In this document: positions 18,380 to 26,456 of the stretch, piece by piece
Position numbering within the stretch: position 1 is the stretch's first letter
How the letters are laid out: every line of letters begins with the position of its first letter
Position numbers and translations under genes: made by a program
NCBI RefSeq assembly: GCF_900177345.1
Contig: NZ_FWZT01000020.1
Location: forward strand, 62,001 to 126,000
Origin: Pseudobacteriovorax antillogorgiicola
GTDB lineage: Bacteria; Bdellovibrionota_B; Oligoflexia; Oligoflexales; Oligoflexaceae
Direction of reading: 5' to 3'
DNA length: 64,000 nucleotides
Notes under the pieces: model-generated
Told to the model about the DNA's origin: nothing
Databases searched by the model: none
Seen by the model: the letters and a program-made list of their open reading frames with translations, nothing else

Positions 18380-19462
18380 TTAACTCCATAGTGCCGAGAG
18401 GTTAGAGTATTGGACTTTCTTCGAAAATATCGTGATTTTTTCGAATGGTAGAGTTACATCGATGGAATCACCTTGATTTATAGGCTCATCATAGGGCACG
18501 AGAAGCTGAATTCCATGGCTTGCGATTCTGATGGCTTTGCCATGAGATCCTAGCTCAACATCGTCGACTCTATTCCGAATAGTGAATCCATCAGGATGAT
18601 GCCCAAGTTTTATGTGATGGGGACGAATTCCTAGATAACAGTCGCTGCCAGCTTTAGAGTTTGAAAGGGACCAAATATCTTTAGAATCAGATAGTAAGAC
18701 TTTGTTACCTTGTTCTATATCACCATTAAGAATATTCATTCCTGGGCTACCTACAAACTGGGCCACAAAAGGGTCTTGGGGGGAGTTGTAAATCTCGTGT
18801 GGGCTTCCAGACTGTAAAACCACTCCCTGATTTAACACGATGACTTCATCCGCAAAGCTCATGGCTTCTTTTTGGTCATGGGTCACCAGAATCATCGTTT
18901 GCGGAAACTTTTCTTGAGAGGCTACAATCTTTCTGCGAACGTCTTGCTTTCGCTGAGGATCGACCATCGTTAAAGGTTCATCTAATAGAATCCCATTGAC
19001 ATCACTTCTGACAAGTGCTCTTCCCAAAGAGACCAGCTGTTTTTGAAATCCTGAAAGACTCTTCGATTGAAGGTTCAAGAAGGGTTCTAGCTCTAAAACC
19101 TTAATGACTTCATCAACTCTTTGCCGGTCTCGTGCTAGTTTGCGGAACGTTCTCCGGATTGGGAAAATCAAGTTTTGCTTAACGGTCATGGACTCATAAA
19201 CGACCGGAAACTGAAATACTTGAGCGATATTTCTGTGACGACAATTCTTATGTGTTACATCTGCATCCCCAATGAAGATCTTTCCCGTGCTAGGGCTAAG
19301 GAGCCCCGATAGTATATTGAGGAGAGTCGTCTTTCCACAGCCTGAAGGGCCCAAAAGGGCATACTTCACTCCAGATTTGAAGGTAAAATGAAAGGGTCTC
19401 AAAGCCCAATCACTATCGTTTGAATAGGAATGACCAATTCCCTCAACTCTAATATCAACCAT
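18380..19462 (-). CDS. glpT: ABC transporter ATP-binding protein, GlpT-like
   Basis: The 360-residue ATPase has Walker A GPSGCGKTT near residue 38, a degenerate signature (LSGFQKQLVSLGRAL) and Walker B ILLDEPLT. The C-terminal half is a TOBE-type regulatory domain (LGIRPHHIKLG) as in MalK-like importers. The signature has F-Q-K rather than GGQ, also typical of one of the two unequal ATPases in this transporter. Its start overlaps the glpS-like stop by 8 bases. It presumably pairs with GlpS as a heterodimer. Confidence 0.85.
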   Translation of the reverse strand: MVDIRVEGIGHSYSNDSDWALRPFHFTFKSGVKYALLGPSGCGKTTLLNILSGLLSPSTGKIFIGDADVTHKNCRHRNIAQVFQFPVVYESMTVKQNLIFPIRRTFRKLARDRQRVDEVIKVLELEPFLNLQSKSLSGFQKQLVSLGRALVRSDVNGILLDEPLTMVDPQRKQDVRRKIVASQEKFPQTMILVTHDQKEAMSFADEVIVLNQGVVLQSGSPHEIYNSPQDPFVAQFVGSPGMNILNGDIEQGNKVLLSDSKDIWSLSNSKAGSDCYLGIRPHHIKLGHHPDGFTIRNRVDDVELGSHGKAIRIASHGIQLLVPYDEPINQGDSIDVTLPFEKITIFSKKVQYSNLSALWS

Positions 19463-20534
19463 AAGAATCGTTTTCCTGTGGGGCTAGTATTAATTGTCCA
19501 TTTGCTGAATAGAAGAATAAAGAATCTAAATCGATTGCATAATGCAATTTAGAACCAACTCGAATCTCCTCCAATTGAGAGACACGAAGTACGATGACCT
19601 CGTTTTCTTCGGTACTCAAAGTCACTTGGTTAAGATGACCCGAAGGCTCTACAAACTCAACCTTTCCACTGGGAGAGTCGAGACTCTCTGCGCGATGGAT
19701 TCTATCTGGTGATATACCTAGATAGCAAGGTCCCTCGGGAATGAGATCGCCTTTATGACCAAGATCCAGCTTGAATCCCTTTATCGACACGAAGAATTTT
19801 CCAGTCTTTTGTCCTTCTAAAATATTAAAGGCTGGTTCAGAGGAAAATTTTGCAACTGAAAGATGAGAGGGAAACTGAGTCACTTCTCTCGCATGCCCTT
19901 GTTGAACGGTTTGATACTGATCGATGACAGTGGTTCTTGCTGATAGAGCGAGGCTATCCTCAGCATTGGAGCTAGCATAGATGACGATGCACTCGCGACT
20001 ACTCTTACGAAGAAACTGCCTTAGATGCTGCTTTAGTTGAAAGTCAAGATTGGCAAAGGGGTCGTCGAGCAAAAGTAGCTTTGGTTTTTGGGCCAGCGCT
20101 CTTGCGAATGCCAAACGCTGCTGCTGGCCACCACTCATCTCGTTCGGTCGGGCTTCCAAATAATCCGAGATCTTGAGTATGTCAGCAACTTCATGGACCC
20201 TTGATTCAATCTCCTCTTGAGGAAGCTTGAGTTTTTGCCGAAGTGGAACAGCAATGTTGTCATAAGCTGAAAGATGGCTATAGTTGATAAACTCCTGGTA
20301 GACAAAAGCTACTGACCTTTTGCGCACCGGAGTGTTCTTGATGTTGATTCCATCTAAAAGGATGTTACCTCTGTATGGTTGCTGTAAGCCCGCGATGGTT
20401 CGCAACAGCTGTGTTTTTCCAGAACCTGAAGGACCCAATATTACATTGATTTCCTTATTGGAGAATTCGAGGTTGATTGGAGCAAGGGTTTTCTGATGCT
20501 TAAAGACAACCATGTCATTTAAAGAAAGTTCCAT
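19455..20534 (-). CDS. glpS: ABC transporter ATP-binding protein, GlpS-like
   Basis: The 359-residue ATPase has Walker A GPSGSGKTQ near residue 34, a canonical signature MSGGQQQRLAFARAL and Walker B LLLLDDPFANLD. A TOBE domain follows at the C terminus (LGISPDRIHRAE). The D after Walker B (LDD rather than LDE) marks a weakened catalytic base, so the GlpS/GlpT pair may have unequal ATP sites. This is the first gene of the operon; AAGGA lies about 12 bases before the ATG. Confidence 0.85.
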   Translation of the reverse strand: MELSLNDMVVFKHQKTLAPINLEFSNKEINVILGPSGSGKTQLLRTIAGLQQPYRGNILLDGINIKNTPVRKRSVAFVYQEFINYSHLSAYDNIAVPLRQKLKLPQEEIESRVHEVADILKISDYLEARPNEMSGGQQQRLAFARALAQKPKLLLLDDPFANLDFQLKQHLRQFLRKSSRECIVIYASSNAEDSLALSARTTVIDQYQTVQQGHAREVTQFPSHLSVAKFSSEPAFNILEGQKTGKFFVSIKGFKLDLGHKGDLIPEGPCYLGISPDRIHRAESLDSPSGKVEFVEPSGHLNQVTLSTEENEVIVLRVSQLEEIRVGSKLHYAIDLDSLFFYSANGQLILAPQENDSYG

Positions 20535-20760
20535 GAATTTCTTTTTTCCTTGAGTGAAAGTTCAGGAAACTTAGCACAGACGTATCAATTGCTCATCAAT
20601 TATCTTATGGTCTATAGACGTTCCTCTAGGTGCTACATTCATTCGCTTAAAGATTGATGAATACTTCATAGCCATGTTTAAACGAGCCATCTAGCGTTCA
20701 AAAAAATGATCGATACTAAAGCTAAAAAACACCCATTAAAATGGATTTCTGGAGAAATGA

Positions 20761-22215
20761 ATGAAAATAGTTATGCCATTGATACTTGGATCTAGCTTTG
20801 TATCCCCACAATTAATGGCTAATAAGCAAGAAGATGTAAGATTAGAAATTGATTTTGGCCCTTTAAAATCGGGAAACCAAGACTTCTGGTATCCTTGGAT
20901 CGGTAGCTCGAAGAGGCTTTTTAGTGCAAGCAAGACTTATCCCGATGCCTTTCATTTTAATCCTCTTACAATTCGCCTTAAAAGCAGCTGTGGTTTTAGT
21001 TTTGTAGAACGAGATGGCGGTTTTTTGTCGTTTTTCTATCACCTGATTAAAGACTCCATCTGCGTCTGTAAGCATCTTGAAATAGATCTCAAAGGACTGC
21101 CGCTTGGACAATATGATATTCAGTTCCCCATGTTTGACGCGCGACAATCTATGAGCCATGAAGTAAGTATTTCGCAATCCGGGTCCGGTACTTCAAAAAA
21201 ACACTACAAATCTCAGATTGAAAAAACTATACCTAACCAAAAGCTGAACTTAGACTCGATACCTTTCGATGTTAAGGATGATTCCACAATAGAGTTTGAG
21301 TTCAAATCTCAGAACGATCCGATTCTGTTGAATGGTCTGATGCTTACCCTGTACAAGAATGATGGAGATGATCCTGATCCGAAACCCGACCCAAATCCTG
21401 GTCAACCGAATTTCGACTGTCTGACCAGAACGGGAGGGGATTTTTGGGGAGGAGTTGACTCTTGGATAAAAGTGCCGGGGAATAGTAGTTATGGAACCAC
21501 AAGCTTTTGTGTCATGAAATACGAGGCTAAAGACGAAGATTCGCTGCCCATTTCATTTCACTATCGCACTCCATGGCTCAATCTCAGTCAAGATCAGGCT
21601 AAGAAGCGATGTGAAAGTTTGGGACCGGGATTTCATCTTTTGACAAACGAAGAGTGGATGACCTTAGCAAGTGATATCGCTAGTGTTGATAGCAACTGGG
21701 TTGGTGGTATTGCTGGGATCGATGGGCTGATTCAAGGGCACTCAAGTGGTAATCCATCCGCGGTGTGTACAGTAGTTCCCCCAGACAAAGCATATCTAAA
21801 TGGAACATGTCTCGCAGAAGAGTCTGGGCCCGTTTCACAGCGACGCTACTTTACTCTCAGTACGGGTGAATCAATCTGGGATCTTTCCGGTAATGCATCA
21901 GAGTGGGTGGATTACCAGGCGACCGCTAAGCCACACCCAGGAGATCGTAGTTTACTATTCTCGGAGGTGGAAGGCTCTCCGTCACTCCCTAAGGAGGCGT
22001 TAGTACCAGTTTCTGAAAGTAGCTCTCATTGGGACAAGGCATGGAATTCGAGTCCGTCTATAGGTCAGTACATCCCCGGTTTAGGTGGTGTGGGAGGTGC
22101 ATTAAGGCGAGGGGGTGATTGGTCTAGTGCAGGCTTGTTTCAGGCAGATCTCCGATTAAGCCCCCATGAATCGGACAGGAAGACAGGATTCAGATGTGCC
22201 TATGTTAATCCTTAG
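20761..22215 (+). CDS. Secreted protein with C-terminal formylglycine-generating-enzyme-like fold
   Basis: The 484-residue protein has a short signal peptide (cleavage about residue 20, LMAN). An N-terminal beta-rich domain runs to about 200 and a DPDPKPDPNPG linker to about 225. A C-terminal domain carries marks of the FGE-sulfatase/SUMF1 fold: NASEWVDY, LRRGGDWSS and the closing TGFRCAYV. The catalytic Cys pair of true formylglycine-generating enzymes is not evident. In secreted proteins this fold often serves as a binding module (C-type-lectin-like). It lies 278 bases upstream of the RiPP genes in the same direction. Any link to them is unproven. Confidence 0.7.
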   Translation: MKIVMPLILGSSFVSPQLMANKQEDVRLEIDFGPLKSGNQDFWYPWIGSSKRLFSASKTYPDAFHFNPLTIRLKSSCGFSFVERDGGFLSFFYHLIKDSICVCKHLEIDLKGLPLGQYDIQFPMFDARQSMSHEVSISQSGSGTSKKHYKSQIEKTIPNQKLNLDSIPFDVKDDSTIEFEFKSQNDPILLNGLMLTLYKNDGDDPDPKPDPNPGQPNFDCLTRTGGDFWGGVDSWIKVPGNSSYGTTSFCVMKYEAKDEDSLPISFHYRTPWLNLSQDQAKKRCESLGPGFHLLTNEEWMTLASDIASVDSNWVGGIAGIDGLIQGHSSGNPSAVCTVVPPDKAYLNGTCLAEESGPVSQRRYFTLSTGESIWDLSGNASEWVDYQATAKPHPGDRSLLFSEVEGSPSLPKEALVPVSESSSHWDKAWNSSPSIGQYIPGLGGVGGALRRGGDWSSAGLFQADLRLSPHESDRKTGFRCAYVNP

Positions 22216-22493
22216 GTTACCATTACGTCGATCTTAGAAACGAAATGGTAGTAGGAAATTGTGGAAAATTTTTTTAACTCAATAGTCCCTATTCTTCGAA
22301 ACGAATAAGGTTGGTACTCTAGTTTGCGCAAATCCCCACCTAGTAATGAGGCTCGAACAAGAAACCTATCGATGTGTTCTTTGATCGCAGACATCGTTCT
22401 GTAAGGGTCTTTTTACATAGTTTTAAGTCTTTCTTTAGATTTCGACCTTATGTATTCCAGTGAGTATTAAAAATTCACCGTAGAGAGTGATAT

Positions 22494-23321
22494 ATGAAAT
22501 CCCTTTTATTTGGGGCAGTAGCCCTAGTGGGATCTGCACTTATGATTGGCCTACTTATTGGCCCTGATGATAAGGTATTGGTCCATAATGTAGATCATGA
22601 TTTTTCAGAGACATCTTCAAGTAAAACGATAGCCACGTCGCCTCCAAGCAATCCCAAAGAAGGGCTGAAGCAAGTCCGTCTTGATACAGCCACGGAATCG
22701 GCATACTCATCTCACCCAAAGCACTACCAAGATTCGAGACAAAATGAAGCCACTAAACCTAGTAAATTCATTTTGGAAAAGGAACAACTGATCTCTCGTG
22801 TGCTAAGAGACCTCGTGGGTGCTCGCGCTTTGCAAGCATTGGATATAGCTTCCATTGAAGAATACTTGAGTACCCATCAGCTTCAAGACTTTAGCTCATT
22901 TAGACAAACGGATTTTAAGCAGATTAAGGAAATAGAGCCAGATATTTCTGGCCTCTACGAGGGGGTTATCAATTTTGATGACATTAGCGCTTGGATTGTC
23001 AAGCTAGCTCTGCATATAGATTCTGTAGAGGAGCCACTGCGAGGGGAACTGGAGCTAAAAATTATGGATGAAAATAAAGCCGTGTTGATGAATTCTCAGC
23101 TTCAAGGGTCTCTCGATGGATTGATTCAATCCTTTGAAAAGACAAAACAGGGTTTCTCGCTAATAATATTCACTCACAACAAAAAATCAGGAAAGTTGCT
23201 TCAGCTTTTCTTTAAGAAGACACGAGTCGATGACGTCGTTATCGGCAATTTTTATCGTCCTCACAAGCAACAATCAGGTTATACGCGTCCCGAACCTTTA
23301 ATCCTAGTTCGAGTTGGGTAG
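22494..23321 (+). CDS. Membrane-anchored periplasmic protein of unknown function, upstream of RiPP precursor
   Basis: The 275-residue protein has an N-terminal anchor or signal (residues 3-22, LLFGAVALVGSALMIGLLIG). A Ser/Thr-rich spacer runs to about 90, and a soluble mixed alpha/beta domain follows. I recognise no family or catalytic motif. Its stop lies 51 bases before the start of the repeat-rich RiPP precursor on the same strand. A hairpin with a T-rich tail overlaps its stop codon, so it may be separately terminated. Context makes it a candidate accessory, transport or immunity protein of the RiPP locus, but nothing in the sequence proves this. Confidence 0.65.
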   Translation: MKSLLFGAVALVGSALMIGLLIGPDDKVLVHNVDHDFSETSSSKTIATSPPSNPKEGLKQVRLDTATESAYSSHPKHYQDSRQNEATKPSKFILEKEQLISRVLRDLVGARALQALDIASIEEYLSTHQLQDFSSFRQTDFKQIKEIEPDISGLYEGVINFDDISAWIVKLALHIDSVEEPLRGELELKIMDENKAVLMNSQLQGSLDGLIQSFEKTKQGFSLIIFTHNKKSGKLLQLFFKKTRVDDVVIGNFYRPHKQQSGYTRPEPLILVRVG

Positions 23322-23348
23322 GTGAATGATTCACCTTCTATATTTTTT
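23320..23348 (+). terminator. Hairpin with T-rich tail before the RiPP precursor
   Basis: AGGTGAAT-G-ATTCACCT is an 8-bp perfect palindrome overlapping the stop codon of the upstream gene. TCTATATTTTTT follows. It could act as an intrinsic terminator or partial read-through point that separates expression of the upstream gene from the precursor. Confidence 0.5.
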
Positions 23349-23372
23349 AATTCTAAAACGAGGAGTTAAAGC

Positions 23373-23819
23373 ATGAATCATGAAAATTCTGACAAGAATC
23401 AAATCAAGATTCGGGTCAGAAAAATTTTGAGTATGGCAGCAGCCTGCACGGATACGATCAAAAGAGCGAAGTTATTGGCTCTAGCAATCGCAGTAACTCA
23501 CAGTCAAGGCCTTGCTGCTCCATCCATCTCAGATGCGGATAAGTTGATCAATGCGCTTTCAGATCAGGTACCAGAGATTAGCAGTAACTTAGAAACGGAG
23601 AACTGGGCCGACATTGTCTTGCCGTGGAGCGATTGGTCCGATTGGAGTGACTGGTCGGATTGGGCTGATTGGAGTGACTGGGATAAGTGGGATAAATGGG
23701 ATAAGTGGGATAAGTGGGATAAGTGGGATAAGTGGGATAAGTGGGATAAGTGGGATAAGTGGGATAAGTGGGATAAATGGAGCGATTGGAACGATTGGCA
23801 AGATTGGAATAAGTACTAA
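23373..23819 (+). CDS. RiPP precursor with W-x-D/W-D-K triad repeats (GrrA/OscA-like triceptide precursor)
   Basis: The 148-residue protein has a basic N terminus and a Sec-like hydrophobic stretch (residues 33-50, ending QGLAAPS). A short acidic leader runs to about residue 77, then a low-complexity core. All 22 Trp of the core are followed two residues later by Asp or Lys. They are W78-A-D, then Trp at every third residue from 85 to 145: five W-S-D and one W-A-D, eleven W-D-K, then W-S-D, W-N-D, W-Q-D and W-N-K, ending in Tyr148. Three-residue aromatic-x-x motifs are the substrates of cyclophane-forming radical SAM enzymes, which join the aromatic ring to the beta carbon of the third residue. 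Such an enzyme is encoded 42 bases downstream. GAGGAG lies 8 bases before the ATG. The signal-like leader resembles GrrA/OscA precursors. The modified product is inferred. Confidence 0.85.
   Translation: MNHENSDKNQIKIRVRKILSMAAACTDTIKRAKLLALAIAVTHSQGLAAPSISDADKLINALSDQVPEISSNLETENWADIVLPWSDWSDWSDWSDWADWSDWDKWDKWDKWDKWDKWDKWDKWDKWDKWDKWDKWSDWNDWQDWNKY
23628..23816 (+). repeat. 9-bp tandem repeat array encoding xDW and DKW triads
   Basis: Twenty consecutive 9-base units each encode x-D-W or D-K-W, and a final AAT-AAG-TAC triad (NKY) ends the array. The middle eleven units (23682-23780) are nearly identical: nine are GATAAGTGG, and units 2 and 11 are GATAAATGG. The outer units use varied Ser, Asp and Asn codons. 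Codon-level identity in the centre points to recent expansion by slippage or unequal recombination. The period keeps frames open in several registers, so other-frame readings here are artefacts. Confidence 0.95.
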
Positions 23820-23824
23820 TAAGT

Positions 23825-23844
23825 AGAGAGGCTCACGCCTCTCT
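23825..23844 (+). promoter_or_regulatory. Hairpin between RiPP precursor and maturase
   Basis: AGAGAGGC-TCAC-GCCTCTCT is an 8-bp perfect stem with a 4-nt loop, five bases after the precursor stop and just before the maturase SD. No U-tract follows. It could stabilise the 3' end of the precursor message or limit read-through, giving more precursor than enzyme, a common arrangement in RiPP operons. The role is inferred. Confidence 0.55.
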
Positions 23845-23861
23845 TGAGTAAAGGAGAACCT

Positions 23862-25046
23862 ATGGGACCACTTCGTTTGCTAATATTACAGGCAACGCCC
23901 TTCTGCAATCTGGACTGTACCTACTGCTATCTCCCTGATAAGGGTGTAAAGAAAAAAATGAGTGATGATGTGATTGCGAAGGCAGTCGAACAGGTATTAC
24001 AACTTGATATAGTCGGTGAAGAACTGTCGATCGTGTGGCATGCTGGAGAGCCATTAGCAGCAGGAATCAATTTCTATCGTAAGGCCCACAAAATAATTTC
24101 AGACATACTACCTTCGGGAACTAAACTGAGGCACTGTATTCAGACCAATGGAACACTGATTCAAGATCAGTGGTGTGAACTCTTTAAAGATATCAATATG
24201 AGTGTCGGGATCAGCATTGACGGTCCTCCTGATTTGAATGATCGTTTTCGGATCATGAAATCTGGCCAAGGCTCAACAAGTCGTGTCGAGCAGGCTATCA
24301 GCTGCATGAAAAAAAATGACTACGGCTTTCATACAATATCTGTGGTCACAAAAGACTCTTTAAGTATGCCCGAAGAAATCTTTCGCTATTTACACGGTTT
24401 GGGTGCCGACACCATTGCCTTTAATGTGGAAGAGGTGGAAGGTGTTCACGAAGAGTCCAGCATGAATGGAATTTCAGAGGATGAATACAAGGGTTTCTTG
24501 AAAGTATTGCATGATCTTTCATTTGAAATAGGCAATGTGAACTATGTTCGTGAGTTTCGCCAAGCACATCAAGCTATCATGACGTCAATCGTAAAGAAGC
24601 GTCCAACGATGTCTATGGAAAATCGTCCACTGAGCATTCTTAATGTGGACATCGACGGCAATATGTCGACCTATAGCCCAGAGTTACTCGGTATGAAACA
24701 CCCTAGGTATGGCGACTTCCTCATTGGGAATGTTCTCAAGGAGTCGATCAAGGAAAAGTTGTCTGATAAGAAGTTCAACAGAATGGCCAACGATATATTG
24801 AAAGGGGTTAAGAACTGTCAGTCGGAGTGTTCTTATTTTCATTTCTGTGGTGGCGGCGCTCCTTCCAATAAATTGTTTGAGAACGGGACATTTGAATCGA
24901 CTGAAACCATGCATTGTCGGATGAGCCGTAAAGTTGTGGTTGATGTAGCAATGGAACGAGTTATGGATCTATTGGGAGAGAAAATAGATCAATCTATTTT
25001 GGAGCACCCGAAGAGTGAGGAGGTGACCCATGTTGTTGGGGGCTGA
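23862..25046 (+). CDS. Radical SAM/SPASM peptide maturase, GrrM/OscB-like, probable cyclophane synthase
   Basis: The 394-residue enzyme starts at ATG 23862 with AAGGAG five bases upstream; an in-frame TTG at 23844 is less likely. The radical SAM cluster motif C-x3-C-x2-C is C15-C19-C22 (CNLDCTYC). WHAGEPL and QTNGTLI follow, as in sulfatase-maturase-like peptide enzymes. GISIDGPPDLNDRFR, TYSPELLG and GDFLIGNV match the GRRM maturase pattern. The C-terminal SPASM region has CQSEC, FHFCGGG and a final MHC for auxiliary clusters. Known relatives form Trp, Phe, Tyr or His cyclophanes on x-x motifs in repeat-rich precursors. Here the adjacent precursor offers 22 Trp triads. It overlaps the hydroxylase gene by 17 bases. 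Confidence 0.88.
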   Translation: MGPLRLLILQATPFCNLDCTYCYLPDKGVKKKMSDDVIAKAVEQVLQLDIVGEELSIVWHAGEPLAAGINFYRKAHKIISDILPSGTKLRHCIQTNGTLIQDQWCELFKDINMSVGISIDGPPDLNDRFRIMKSGQGSTSRVEQAISCMKKNDYGFHTISVVTKDSLSMPEEIFRYLHGLGADTIAFNVEEVEGVHEESSMNGISEDEYKGFLKVLHDLSFEIGNVNYVREFRQAHQAIMTSIVKKRPTMSMENRPLSILNVDIDGNMSTYSPELLGMKHPRYGDFLIGNVLKESIKEKLSDKKFNRMANDILKGVKNCQSECSYFHFCGGGAPSNKLFENGTFESTETMHCRMSRKVVVDVAMERVMDLLGEKIDQSILEHPKSEEVTHVVGG

Positions 25047-25575
25047 GATACATTCCTCGCCCTTGGGGGGTTCTGAGAAACTCTTTCTAAAACCTGCTCT
25101 GACTTCTGGAATCCTGTCCGAGAATCAATGCTCGGGAATCATTGCTTTGGCTCATAAAGAAGATCGATGGCGCGCATCTAATTTTGGACAACGATTGATT
25201 TATTCCCTTCCCAGTGATCTATGTGACATGGTTTGGGAGCTGGTTCGCCCTTGGGTTCCTTCTCGAATTAAAGGCCGTCGTTTGAAAGGCTTCTTTGAGC
25301 CTACTGCTCAGTTGTTCTGGTATCAACGTGGGGATAGGTTTCCTCCTCATTCCGATAGAGCTGCCGAAGATGAAGACGGTGGGATTAGCTACTTTACAGT
25401 CGTGATCTATCTTAATAACTGCAAGGGAGGAGGCACCTATTTTCCTGATCTAGGTTTATTATTTCAGCCAGCTTTAGGTTCTGCACTCATATTTCCACAG
25501 GATTTAGTCCATGAAAGCCAGGTTCTGACTTCCGACAGCAAATATATCCTAAGAGCCCAGGTGATGTATATTTGA
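25030..25575 (+). CDS. 2-oxoglutarate/Fe(II) dioxygenase, prolyl-4-hydroxylase-like, probable RiPP hydroxylase
   Basis: The 181-residue protein has a P4H-type double-stranded beta helix. Iron ligands are H107-x-D109 (PPHSDR) and H161 (LVHESQ), and the 2-oxoglutarate-binding basic residue is R175 (KYILRAQ). FTVVIYLN and GGTYFPDLG are family signatures. GAGGAGGTGA lies just before the ATG, inside the maturase 3' end, so the two are translationally coupled. The core peptide lacks Pro within the repeats, so a prolyl substrate is unlikely. Hydroxylation of Asp, Lys or Trp in the core is a reasonable inference. It has no signal peptide and so should act in the cytoplasm before export. Confidence 0.87.
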   Translation: MLLGAEIHSSPLGGSEKLFLKPALTSGILSENQCSGIIALAHKEDRWRASNFGQRLIYSLPSDLCDMVWELVRPWVPSRIKGRRLKGFFEPTAQLFWYQRGDRFPPHSDRAAEDEDGGISYFTVVIYLNNCKGGGTYFPDLGLLFQPALGSALIFPQDLVHESQVLTSDSKYILRAQVMYI

Positions 25576-25591
25576 GCAGAGACGCTGAGAG

Positions 25592-25618
25592 GTGCGACCG
25601 CTAGAGTCGCACTTTATT
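25592..25618 (+). terminator. Intrinsic terminator of the RiPP operon
   Basis: GTGCGAC-CGCTAGA-GTCGCAC is a 7-bp perfect stem followed by TTTATT, 17 bases after the hydroxylase stop. It ends one base before the stop codon of the converging gene, so it may serve both sides. Confidence 0.75.
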
Positions 25619-25619
25619 G

Positions 25620-26207
25620 CTACCAATCCATAGCAATATCATATTCATCAAATAGCATGGATTCTTCAATGGCGATCCGATACTGTCGTGCGGTGTTGGA
25701 CGACCATTTCCAGCGATACCAGTAGAGACCATCTTGCACATTCCAAGACGCGAATTTACCATTATTTCCTTTTAGCAAACGCCACCTTCCATCTGAGTCC
25801 TTATACTGAAAGCTAACCCGAGGACCGAACCAAATTGGATTGTCGTCATCGAAGACTCGATGCTCGTAATTGTACCAGTAATTGTTTTGGCGAACTTTGA
25901 TACATACTGCCGCGCTCCATTTTTTAGTTACTCCAGACGTTGCGATTAGCTTGTATCGCTTGCCATATCCTTCGATACAGGTGCCGTTAGCATAGGGGTT
26001 AAGACAGTCATTGGTAAAAGGTCCGTAGTTGTCAGGGGTCTTATCGTAGCGAACATAGGCAGGGTCTCCTGCCCCAGCATGTTGAACTGCTTCGTAAAAG
26101 TCGTCAAAGCTTTGATTGTTACAGGCCTTGCCCAGTACTTGGGTGTTTCCGATGATTAAAAAAAGTGCCATGATGGTTGTTACTTGAGTAATCCTTTTGA
26201 GTTTCAT
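25620..26207 (-). CDS. Secreted aromatic-rich protein of unknown function
   Basis: The 195-residue protein has a clear Sec signal (cleavage about residue 26, VLGKA). A compact domain with five Cys and unusually many Trp and Tyr follows (YWYNYEHR, DGLYWYRWKW). The composition suggests a beta-sandwich binding module, but no family is recognised. It converges on the RiPP operon and shares its terminator region. Because it is transcribed in the opposite direction, membership of the RiPP system is doubtful. Confidence 0.7.
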   Translation of the reverse strand: MKLKRITQVTTIMALFLIIGNTQVLGKACNNQSFDDFYEAVQHAGAGDPAYVRYDKTPDNYGPFTNDCLNPYANGTCIEGYGKRYKLIATSGVTKKWSAAVCIKVRQNNYWYNYEHRVFDDDNPIWFGPRVSFQYKDSDGRWRLLKGNNGKFASWNVQDGLYWYRWKWSSNTARQYRIAIEESMLFDEYDIAMDW

Positions 26208-26456
26208 GTGATACGTCCTTGTTTTGATTGTTTGAGTTTTGCTTCGTCTCCACTACTTTACTGTCCACGTTGAGTTGAATACAAAGCGAAAACTATGTTT
26301 GAACTCGAAACATGGGTACAAATTGTTTATTTGGTGATTGTCGACTCTATAGACCAGGTATAAGTACCTACGACCCTCTGTGTATGGAACAATGTTAGGC
26401 TAAAATGTCCTCTAGTGAAGGTGCGGTGAGACATAGGATAAAAGATCTTTGATGTC

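Noticed and set aside
20761-22215. Calling the FGE-fold protein a true formylglycine-generating or RiPP-modifying enzyme
   Set aside because: It is secreted, lacks the evident catalytic Cys pair, and no sulfatase substrate gene is nearby.
22212-22394. 60-codon minus-strand frame after the FGE-fold protein
   Set aside because: No SD, overlaps the stop of the preceding gene and has no recognisable content.
23589-23826. Long open frames on both strands reading Pro-Leu-Ile or Gly-Ile-Ser repeats across the array
   Set aside because: The 9-base period makes several frames stop-free. Only the DKW/SDW frame has a start with an SD, a leader and fitting neighbours.
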